From: Drosophila persimilis
Lineage: Eukaryota > Arthropoda > Insecta > Diptera > Drosophilidae
Direction: 5' to 3'
Assembly: GCF_003286085.1 (NCBI RefSeq)
Contig: NW_020825289.1
Span: forward strand, 22,036,001-22,100,000
Length of the DNA stretch: 64,000 nt
The notes under the pieces: generated by a model
Seen by the model: only the letters and a program-made list of their open reading frames with translations
What the model was told of the DNA's origin: nothing
Database searches by the model: none
Shown: positions 46,270 through 53,701 of the stretch, in pieces
How the letters are laid out: every line of letters begins with the position of its first letter
Numbering within the stretch: the stretch's first letter is position 1
Position numbers and translations under genes: made by a program

Positions 46270-47870
46270 GTTCTCCCTCACTTTTACGACGTAAGTGCTT
46301 CGCAGGTGCTTTGGTCGGGTAAGATTTTCTTGTTTCCCCCCTATTCATCTTTTGCCGAGACCCTTTCTGGCCACAAACCGCTTTGGCGCGATTCCCTCCT
46401 CTTATTCCACCAGGTGCAGTTATTAAGTTATTGTTTATTCATTTATTTGATTTTCATTTTAGGTTATCTTCCTCTCGGGAGGTACGAGGGATGAGCTCCT
46501 GGCTGGATGCCGCTGCAGGAGAGAACAGTGATCGACGGCGGTTGGTCAACGTTGTAGGTCACGCCCACTGGAAATAATGAGCGCTGGTCTTCATCTTGGA
46601 GACGCGTAAGTGAATCAGAATATAATTGTGGATGTATCTTAAAATATATCTTCTTTCCCAGAGGAGTTGTGTACCCTACGCTTTGCCACAAGCCGAGTCG
46701 TATCCAAGCCAGACAGAATCGTATTCCAGCAGGAAAGAAGCGGACCCCTTGCAAGATCGGAACCTTACAGGTCATCGTCATCCTTTGACCTGGCCATCGA
46801 CATGAATGACTTTGACTACCAGGCGAGGAGCTACGCGGGCTCCTAGATTCTAAATATATCTCGTTTTTGTTATGTTAAAGGATTGGTTTTGGGATATACG
46901 CGTGTATATATATTTAGATAGTATATACAAAAGTTTTCCACTTGTTTATTTATTTATGCTAAGCTAAGTTATGATAAATAAAATCATTGAAAAATCATCC
47001 TTGTTGTATCCTGTGAGGGGAACTATCCCGATCGAAAAAAGGCGGTGAACGCCTAGATCAGCTCACAAATAGCGGAGAAAAAAAATTGTTAATTGGGGAA
47101 AATGTCCTTGATCCTTGTTAAGGTCTCCATAAAATCAGGGAAAATTTTTCGATCGCAGGAAGCCATCGCAAGACCAGATCGGCCCACAAATAGCCGAGAA
47201 AACTAAATATTTGTATATTGAAAAAAAAATCTTGCGTCAAATGTCTGGGATACCAGGCGAACAGAAATGGCTTGCTATGGCTTCCAGTGGTCGAAGAAGT
47301 GTCCCTGATTTATGGAGTCCTTATAAAGGGTCAAGGATATTCTCCTCAAAAAATTATTTTTTTTCTGATATTTCTGAACCAATCTTGGCGTTCCACGCCC
47401 TTTTGGGATCGGGATAGTTTTCCCCACACAGGATACAGCAAGGATGATTTTTTAACATTTTTATTCATCATAGCTTCGCTGAGCTTAAATAAATAAACAA
47501 GTGGAAAACTTTTGTATCTACTATCTAAACCTACTATCTAAATCTAAAACCTTTCCTTAAACCTAATAAAAACGAGATATATTTAGAATCTAGTAGCCCC
47601 AATCTAGTAGCATCCCCTTCCTTGGTTGCCATTGTTAAAGTGGCCATGTTGCATGATATTCGACGGCCATGCCGAAGGATGACGATGGAGAGACAGGAGC
47701 ACACCACTCGGAGGGAATCGCGGCACAGCAATTTGTGGCCAGAGAGGGTCTCGGTCAAAAATAAAAGAAGAAGAGCCAAGAAAAATAGTCCATGAAAAAA
47801 AGATGAATAGGCTCAAAGTCGATGAGGTAAAGCACCTCGAAGTACGTACGTCGTACATCGTAGAACGTGC
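46270..47870. repeat. 1.6 kb imperfect inverted repeat (candidate hairpin-RNA locus or inverted gene duplication)
   Basis: By eye, the reverse complement of 47268-47870 aligns with 46270-47175. Matching blocks are about 46279-46405 with 47705-47840, 46757-46800 with 47660-47700, and 46840-47175 with 47268-47605. The inner block runs more than 300 bp at roughly 80% identity. Examples shared by both arms are AGATTCTAAATATATCTCG, CAAAAGTTTTCCACTTGT and CTATCCCGATC. The central loop is only about 90 nt (47176-47267). The right arm lacks about 330 bp present in the left (about 46430-46750). It lies between the 3' end of Pgant9 and the 3' end of a minus-strand protease gene. No transposase is visible and the outer ends carry no obvious target-site duplication. 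Confidence 0.85.
46662..46846 (+). pseudogene. possible exon or exon remnant inside the left arm
   Basis: After a CTTTCCCAG acceptor, one frame is open for 60 codons. It starts ELCTLRFATSRVV and ends NDFDYQARSYAGS, then TAG. A GTAAGTG donor at 46606 lies 56 nt upstream, but the frame that joins to it has stops just before the donor. A second frame is also open over most of the interval, so the coding call is weak. The right arm keeps only a fragment resembling the SSSF(D/G)(L/M)A segment. I recognise no family. It may be the residue of a small gene that was duplicated tail to tail. Confidence 0.25.
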
Positions 47871-47959
47871 AGGTAATTAAAAAATGTACCAGCTGCTTGG
47901 CTAAGCCAAGAACTAAATTTAATTTTCCTAATAAAGCTATGATTAGTATGCAGCATTTT

Positions 47960-47969
47960 TTTATTTATT
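47960..47969 (-). terminator. overlapping poly(A) signals of the serine protease gene
   Basis: Two overlapping AATAAA hexamers on the minus strand about 50 nt after the stop, just outside the right arm of the inverted repeat. Normal cleavage here would keep the hairpin out of this mRNA. Confidence 0.6.
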
Positions 47970-48015
47970 GATTTAGTTTTAGTCAGATACCCAATTACTT
48001 TCATGCCGATTCCAA

Positions 48016-48789
48016 TTAAACATTTGCGTTCTGCTTGATCCAGGACCTGAGGGCACCCACATAGGTGTACATTGCCGGGCGTCCCTTGGCGCCACATCCA
48101 AAGCCCCAGGAGACCACGCCGAAGAGTTTGCCCTCCACAGTAAGTGGCCCACCGGAGTCACCCTGACAGGAGCTGACTTGCCCACTGGGATGCCCAGCAC
48201 AGACCATGCGATCGGTGAGACCGGGAATGTTCTGGGAGTTGCAGTAGTCACGGCTCCAGAGCTGCACCTGCGCGTACTTCAAGCGGTTGGGCAGCTGAAG
48301 ATTCTGGTTGATTGCTCCAAAGCCGCTGATGGTGGCCATGGTGTCAGCGGCATAGTTGGAGTCAGCTTCGGCCAGCTGGATTGTTTTGACAGCACCGCCT
48401 ATTGGCACGGGGCTGCTTAGCCTGATCAGCGACATGTCAAAGTCCTGGCTCTGCGGATTGTATTGCGGATGGATGATGAACTGGGAAAGGCCGAGAACCT
48501 GCCCATTGCCGGCGCTCAGATCGTTGGTTCCCACTATGGCCTTCATCTGCGAAGGGTTCTGGTCCTTGGTGCAGTGGGCGGCAGTTACAATCATCGTGTC
48601 GGAGATGAGAGATCCTCCGCAATGATGGCGCCCTTTCAACTGGAGCGATACCTGATGTGGGAACTGGCCAGGGCCCGCAAATTCTCCGCCTATGATTCGC
48701 GAAACATCCGCCGCCTTGGCTTGACCAGGAACAGATGTCGTGGCGATCAGAAGGAGCAGTGGAGCTACTAGACATGTGACCGGAGACAT
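48016..48789 (-). CDS. secreted S1-family serine protease, chymotrypsin-like pocket
   Basis: Single-exon gene, 257 aa. Signal peptide at about residues 1-26, a short propeptide, and activation cleavage after Arg31 (VSR then IIGGEF), which a trypsin-type enzyme would perform. The catalytic triad is complete: His72 in TAAHC, Asp118 in DFDMSLIRL and Ser212 in GDSGGP. Six residues before the active Ser, at the position equal to chymotrypsin 189, there is Ser206, not Asp, so the S1 pocket is chymotrypsin/elastase-like and not trypsin-like. The upstream in-frame Met codons are rejected because a TATA box at 48828-48835 puts the transcription start between them and this ATG. A digestive or haemolymph role is likely. 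The specific fly orthologue is not settled. Confidence 0.93.
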   Translation of the reverse strand: MSPVTCLVAPLLLLIATTSVPGQAKAADVSRIIGGEFAGPGQFPHQVSLQLKGRHHCGGSLISDTMIVTAAHCTKDQNPSQMKAIVGTNDLSAGNGQVLGLSQFIIHPQYNPQSQDFDMSLIRLSSPVPIGGAVKTIQLAEADSNYAADTMATISGFGAINQNLQLPNRLKYAQVQLWSRDYCNSQNIPGLTDRMVCAGHPSGQVSSCQGDSGGPLTVEGKLFGVVSWGFGCGAKGRPAMYTYVGALRSWIKQNANV

Positions 48790-48827
48790 TTTAGGAATGA
48801 GTGTGCAGACTGTAGCTGCCTTTAACA

Positions 48828-48835
48828 TATTTATA
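48828..48835 (-). promoter_or_regulatory. TATA box of the serine protease gene
   Basis: TATAAATA on the minus strand, about 39 nt before the chosen ATG. This implies a very short 5' UTR and fixes the start codon at 48789. Confidence 0.6.
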
Positions 48836-49240
48836 GGTCTTGTTGGCTCATTTTCTTGGAAGTTTTTATCTCTGACTGGCACACTTTCATATGGGAATTG
48901 GATTGAGCTGGGTGGGTTGCCACCATTAGTAACTTACGGTACCTTTTGGGAAGCCCGGAAACATACATTCGATTCGCTAATAAAGATAAGATATACCTCC
49001 TGACAAACCATGGAAACCATATTCAACATTCATCTACATAGGGTGTAGCCTTTCTACTTTAATTTGTGCCTTCATCCTCTCCCATTCGTTCTATCTATTC
49101 TAAGCATGAATTCACCCACTGCCGGGTATTATCTGCGCCAACCCGCGGGGGCTCGGCTGACACAATTCCATGTGCGAAACTTAAATTATCGCCACATACT
49201 CGTAAAATCCAAGTTCACGTTACACCTAATTGCAGTGACC

Positions 49241-49246
49241 TTTATT
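49241..49246 (-). terminator. CFAP161: poly(A) signal of the CFAP161-like gene
   Basis: AATAAA on the minus strand about 52 nt past the TAA. Confidence 0.6.
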
Positions 49247-49297
49247 TAAAGCAAACTAGGCGAAAACGGGTGTTTGTTGGGACGGGGAATTTTTAGA

Positions 49298-49657
49298 TTA
49301 GGCCTTCTTGCTGATGGGGCCTGCCTGATGGCCGTTGCTGATCATCCACACGTTCTTCCAGAGCTCGCGCTTGTAGATGTTACGATAGTTTTGCACGGAC
49401 ACGAGGAACTCTGGACCGAACAGAGTCTGGATGACCACATTTTCGGCGGCGAGATTGCGGTTGGTCGCCGCATGGACAATGACCAGTGGGGCATTGCTCT
49501 GGAATAATGGAATGGTTGGAATAATGGCAAAGGGAAGCTTGTTCATACAAACGGGGATATCTTCGCCCTCGCTCTCGAAGCGCCGGTTGCGATCGACGTG
49601 AATGCAGAACCAGTTGGTAAAGGCCATCGGCAGGTCACCACCCGGACAGCCACACCT
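49298..49657 (-). CDS. CFAP161: CFAP161-like coding exon 3
   Basis: 119 codons plus stop. Begins RCGCPGGDLPMAFTNW and ends NGHQAGPISKKA. An AATAAA on the minus strand at 49246-49241 lies about 52 nt after the stop. Confidence 0.85.
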   Translation of the reverse strand, partial: RCGCPGGDLPMAFTNWFCIHVDRNRRFESEGEDIPVCMNKLPFAIIPTIPLFQSNAPLVIVHAATNRNLAAENVVIQTLFGPEFLVSVQNYRNIYKRELWKNVWMISNGHQAGPISKKA

Positions 49658-50389
49658 CTGTAGAAGACGATAGCATACATCAATAAAAACCTTTTCATGG
49701 ACTCATCGTCATCTTACACTGCGATGAACAAGGCCCAGAGGAAAGTTCAGCTCGCCGTTCTTATGGGAATGATATGTGACATCGATGGACTGGTTCAGGT
49801 TGACTTTCTTGGGCGCACTGTAGAGCATGATGGGATCATTCTCCGAGTCCATGCACTCAAGGCGGAAGCGCTGCCCGTACTTGATGTCCTGCCCAGTGCG
49901 GTCGTGCTCGTCACCACTGACGATCCGGAACGAGTTGCGCACACAGGACCGCGCGGAGGGAGCCACCGTCAGCTCGCAGTCCTCGTTGATGCTTTGGCTG
50001 TGGCGCACCACCCGCTCGTTGATCACCACCGAGAGGGCGAGGTTCAGATCAGCGGTGCTCATATTCTCGATGTTCATGGAAATCGGCATCAGTTGGACGA
50101 CGGCTCCGAAGATAACGTTCTGCTTAGGCGCTGCGAGGACGATCTCCTTGTGGAAGTTGTCGTAAAGAGTGCGCGCCTTCTCCACCAGAAGTTCGCCCCG
50201 ATCCCGCTTGCTCTTAAAGTTGCGAACTTTGTCCTAGAAAAGGTCAGAGTAGGTAAGGTCTAATGGTATAATGGCTTGAATTCGCTCTCCCACCTCCTCG
50301 AGGCAGTTTTCCTCGAACCAATTGCCAATGCGGACGACAGGCCGGAAGCGAGACGATCCGCCACTTATATCGAATACCGTGCAAGGCAT
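49298..50389 (-). CDS. CFAP161: CFAP161-family cilia/flagella-associated protein (3 coding exons)
   Basis: Coding exons complement(50294-50389), (49718-50233) and (49298-49657) give 323 aa, near the roughly 300 aa of vertebrate CFAP161 (C15orf26). Family marks visible: the N-terminal RIGNWFEENCLEE resembling the vertebrate RIGNWNEDVYLEE; KRDRGELLVEKAR; RTGQDIKYGQRFRLE, like the family's ATGQ..RYGQ.F block; and a C-terminal HAATNRNLAAE resembling HTNRGLAAH. CFAP161 proteins sit inside the microtubule doublets of motile axonemes, so in flies expression in testis (and possibly chordotonal cilia) is expected. There is no signal peptide or membrane segment. Both introns (60 nt each) have GT..AG ends and phase 0. 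The D. melanogaster CG number is not known to me. Confidence 0.85.
49718..50233 (-). CDS. CFAP161: CFAP161-like coding exon 2
   Basis: 172 codons in phase 0, from DKVRNFKSKRDRG to GLVHRS. Acceptor TTTTCTAG, donor GTAAGA. Confidence 0.85.
50294..50389 (-). CDS. CFAP161: CFAP161-like coding exon 1
   Basis: 32 codons from MPCTVFDISGGSSRFRP to NCLEE. Donor GTGGGA is weak. Read-through would add about 48 unrelated residues before a stop, which makes splicing the better model because the next exon restores the family sequence. Confidence 0.82.
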
Positions 50390-51378
50390 TTTGTGTTGTG
50401 TAGTCGCGAAACAGAAACAGAATATATTACTCACAAAGAAATTGGAAAGAATTTGATTATTCTTTATTTGAGACACGATTCGTATGTTTCAGTTGTCTAA
50501 ATAAAACAAAGCTAGCTATTGGAGAGGTTTTCCAACGCCTTCTTATAAGAGGAATCCTGTAAAATGGATAGAAGGAGGTGCCAATGGAAAGAAATTGAAC
50601 TGATGGTATTATTATGTGGAAACAGGGTTTCACTCATGCCCCCCTGCTCTAATTCACCACCGGATTCATTGCGGATACGTTCATATGGATTTATAGCATA
50701 CTTTTGGTCTTATAAACGATTCATTGGCCCACCCGGCGGATGAGTAATGACAGAAACAATATTCCCCTTTAGCACACATTTCTGAGCTTTAATTTGTACA
50801 ATATACTCGAATGGGATGTGCTTCATCAAGTCGTATTAAACAGAGGTGATTAAGACGCCAGTGTTGGCTGTTGGCTGTAGGCGTTGTCTGTGAGTGAGAC
50901 AAAGCAAAGCAGAAGAGACCAAACTAGTCTGTTGAAGGCTGGGTGCCTCATCATCATTAGCAAATCTGTGGATGTCTGGGCCCAATATCGGTGACAAGAT
51001 AAGCCAGTTGTATCAACATTTGGCACATCAGCCAGTTGCCAGTTGCCACATGCGTTGTTGGTCGCGTTAATTGTGCTTGTTATTCATTATCGCTGATATA
51101 TTGTATGGGTGATGTGGTGTCTGATGATAGATCGGCGTGCACATCACGTGAACGTGCGGACCTGGATCGGCCGATGTGCGGCACGTTTCTTATCTAGGCA
51201 CCAGGCACACGGCACTCAATAGTAAGGGGGCCCATACGGTGGTTTATGGCCATGTTTACCCTACGCTAGAGCTGCTGTTCCAACTAATCAGCCATCAGTC
51301 GTGGCATCAGTCTGATACACAGCCGGCACTGATTTATTTTTATTTGGTTGCACTCACATTAGTAATTTCACAATTCCT
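50390..51378. other. intergenic region between CFAP161-like and TIL genes
   Basis: About 1 kb without coding sequence. It should hold the promoter of the minus-strand CFAP161-like gene and the short 3' UTR of the TIL gene. GATA-type words occur (AGATAAG near 50997, CTTATCT near 51189). No TATA box is convincing. Confidence 0.5.
51333..51338 (-). terminator. poly(A) signal of the TIL gene
   Basis: AATAAA on the minus strand about 41 nt after the TAA. Confidence 0.55.
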
Positions 51379-51741
51379 TTATGTAGGGATAATGTATTGG
51401 CCGTAATTGGCACCAAAGTACTTCACGCTGCTTACTTGGTACGAGGGAACATTCAGCTGCTTCTGCCCGCAATCTATCCGCAGAACGCAGCTCAATCGCC
51501 GCTCGTCGATCACATGGCCCTCGATGCAGACGCACGGACCCCCGCAGATCTTCGGCGGACAGGTGCGCGACTTGTATTGGCAGGTCTCCTCGCACCTGGA
51601 GGAGCAGCTGGACTTGGTGGCATTGAGACCGCAGTCTAGGCTGGGAGGATATGGCGTATTGGCCCGAGCAAAAGGAATATCCCCGAAGACCCAACCGGGC
51701 GCTAGAACGTAGTATAGCATTATGTGGAGGAATATCATCAT
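51379..51741 (-). CDS. secreted TIL-domain (trypsin-inhibitor-like) cysteine-rich protein
   Basis: Single exon, 120 aa. A hydrophobic signal peptide covers residues 1-20 (MMIFLHIMLYYVLAPGWVFG). One domain follows with ten cysteines at 37, 46, 50, 54, 61, 66, 70, 72, 85 and 91. That number, and the CGGPCVC and CVLRIDCG spacing, are those of a TIL domain. A short tail rich in Tyr follows. TIL proteins commonly inhibit S1 proteases by a loop near the fifth and sixth cysteines (here around CPPKIC), but many have other roles. An AATAAA on the minus strand at 51338-51333 follows the stop by about 40 nt. It shares strand with the nearby chymotrypsin-like gene, but one gene lies between them. I do not know the orthologue name. 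Confidence 0.82.
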   Translation of the reverse strand: MMIFLHIMLYYVLAPGWVFGDIPFARANTPYPPSLDCGLNATKSSCSSRCEETCQYKSRTCPPKICGGPCVCIEGHVIDERRLSCVLRIDCGQKQLNVPSYQVSSVKYFGANYGQYIIPT

Positions 51742-53286
51742 TTGGCGATGGTTTTGGTGATTGGGTCAGAGATCCAATTGGTAGTGGAACCGATCTACTG
51801 ATCAATTTAATTAGTTATGCCTCGAAAGGTTACCCCGTAACTGAAGAGTCGCTCTGGCGCCAGTATGACACATATTTCCATGCAAAATCACCTAAAATAT
51901 AAAATATCATCAATGATAAGCTATAATCTAAAAGACAAATTTTTCCCCCAGTTGTTTACCTAAAAGAAAAGCAATCTATTCGCTAATTTTTTCGTGCCGT
52001 ACCCTCAAAACCGTTTCGTTATCTGCTTCAAAAACAAGTCCTCACACAAAGAGACCCTCAGAAACGGTTGCCACATTTTTAACTGCGTCAAACGACAGGC
52101 CCCAAAACGATAGTGGATCAAATGTGACGTTGGAATATCTTCCTATGGCTCCGATTCCGTCACTAAACACTAAACAGAGCCGCCTATCGCGATGGGTGAA
52201 ATATAATTAATAATCAGATAATTCCCCAAGAGCAGAAATGGGCATTTGATTTGGCATCGGCCATTGAAACGCACTCGAGACTGTCACATAAGACATATTC
52301 GATGGACGATGGGCGCTGCGCGATAGGAGATCTCAGAGAGAGCTACTGCGCCCCGAGCTCCGTTGATAGGCTTATCCAATCCCGCATCATGTAATTAGGT
52401 TTTTCCCATCTCGAATTGGTGGCTCAATGATGGCTATAGCAATAGCCTTGTCCGGTTGGAACTACTGTTTCCCAAGATTATGTTTTACGACTCTTTATAG
52501 ACCCGAAATCAGGTTGATAGAATTCTATCGCTACCTGGGCAGGCTCGTTGGCCCAGCCCTTATCGTTGGTCAAAAGTCACTTTATGGCCCACTAATTGTC
52601 CGCTTTTGGATTGGGATATTGGTTTATAAAAAGCACATTTTACAGAGCTGTTTTGCACGGGGCATTCCTCTTTTATTGGTTCCGTTCTGCATGATATGGG
52701 CCCAAAGCTCTGACGTCTTTGCTGTAAATCTCCTCATTAGGCCTGTCAATATTGTAAAAGCTTCGCATCGGTAGAGTCAGCTCGGCCGATCTCTCATGCG
52801 TCTTTCATGCGGTTGGAGATAACTTTCGACTGTCCGCTCTCAGTGCTAGAATTTGCACGTGAGCGGCATGTTGAAGCGCACGAGAGAACAGCTGCTCTCG
52901 GAGCTTACAGCTCTCGCTCCCAACCTGAACCGGTAACCGCTAACACGTTCGCACCTAACAAAGCGGAGGCCCGAAAATATGGACAAAGCTGCAGTGCCAC
53001 TAGAGCCTCTGTGATCCTCAGGCGCAGCTTCAACGCTGACTTTGTTGGCACTGTCGCTATAAAAATATCGTTTAATTGGTTATATTGCTGCCCATAAACG
53101 TGGCCATTATCACAGTCGTCTATCACCCACCCAACCGAACGACGAGCAAGCCTCCTCTCTGCGCTGCCGCTCGGCCGATGAATCAAACGAGCGAATGCCG
53201 CTTCGCTTCGTGTTTCCTCTGTCCGCTAACGCAGCTCTGTCAGCGTCCGCGTTTCGATGCGAGCAAAACAGAAACAAAAACAGAAT
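51742..53286. other. intergenic DNA between the TIL gene and the first Picot-side promoter
   Basis: No gene found. It must include the TIL promoter (minus strand) and upstream elements for the + strand promoter at 53287. GATA-like TGATAGGCTTATC occurs near 52366. Confidence 0.5.
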
Positions 53287-53321
53287 TATAAAAACGTTCA
53301 ATTAGTCGAGGTAGTAAGTCA
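53287..53321 (+). promoter_or_regulatory. candidate core promoter: TATA plus initiator
   Basis: TATAAAAA at 53287-53294 and an initiator-like TCATT with A at 53321, a spacing of about 34 nt. A GTGAGT donor at 53538 or a GTAAGA donor at 53702 could end the resulting first exon. Its position and strand suggest a distal Picot promoter, but a separate non-coding transcript is possible. Confidence 0.4.
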
Positions 53322-53682
53322 TTACAGAGCCAGCGCTCGTCCGAGACTGTCCGCTCCAGCACAGCACAGCACCTGTACTCTGCCTGCATCCCGGCCTTGG
53401 CAGCACAAGCACAGACCCCAAGGTGTCGATTGCCGATCAAGAAGAAAGTTTCCAGCCCAAGTGCGCGTCTGTGGTGGAAAGTGTCCAACAAGAAAAAATT
53501 CCAGTGGAGTTCCATGGAATTGGAAAAACCATTCCTGTGAGTGTCTCTTCTCTGCCTAAGCTTCTAGTTGATAGAATAACTGTGTTCCTGTCCATTGAGT
53601 GGAGCTTTTGCTACTCGCACTCTTCCGCTCACTCTCTGTTCCTGTCTCTGTTTTTGTCTGCGAATTCGCTGATATCGGTTAA

Positions 53683-53701
53683 ATGACCGCTCAGACGACA
53701 C
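53683..53701 (+). CDS. Picot: speculative third Picot start exon
   Basis: An ATG at 53683 opens six codons (MTAQTT) plus one base, followed at once by GTAAGA. The phase (1) is the same as in the two better-supported Picot start exons and would give an Arg and then FFATRYF at 63741. Without splicing the frame runs on for 60 residues of low-complexity Lys/Asn/Ser. Only the phase, the donor and the upstream TATA support it. Confidence 0.25.

Noticed and set aside
46270-47870. the palindrome as a cut-and-paste transposon with long terminal inverted repeats
   Set aside because: No transposase frame is present in the roughly 90-nt loop, the ends are ragged and no target-site duplication is visible. 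A non-autonomous foldback element is not fully excluded.
48790-48882. N-terminal extension of the serine protease to an upstream Met
   Set aside because: A TATA box at 48828-48835 puts the transcription start downstream of those codons, and the extension would bury the signal peptide.
53257-53559. 100-codon open frame starting at 53257
   Set aside because: Its start lies upstream of the predicted TATA box, so it would not be in the mRNA from that promoter, and the sequence looks like a 5' UTR.
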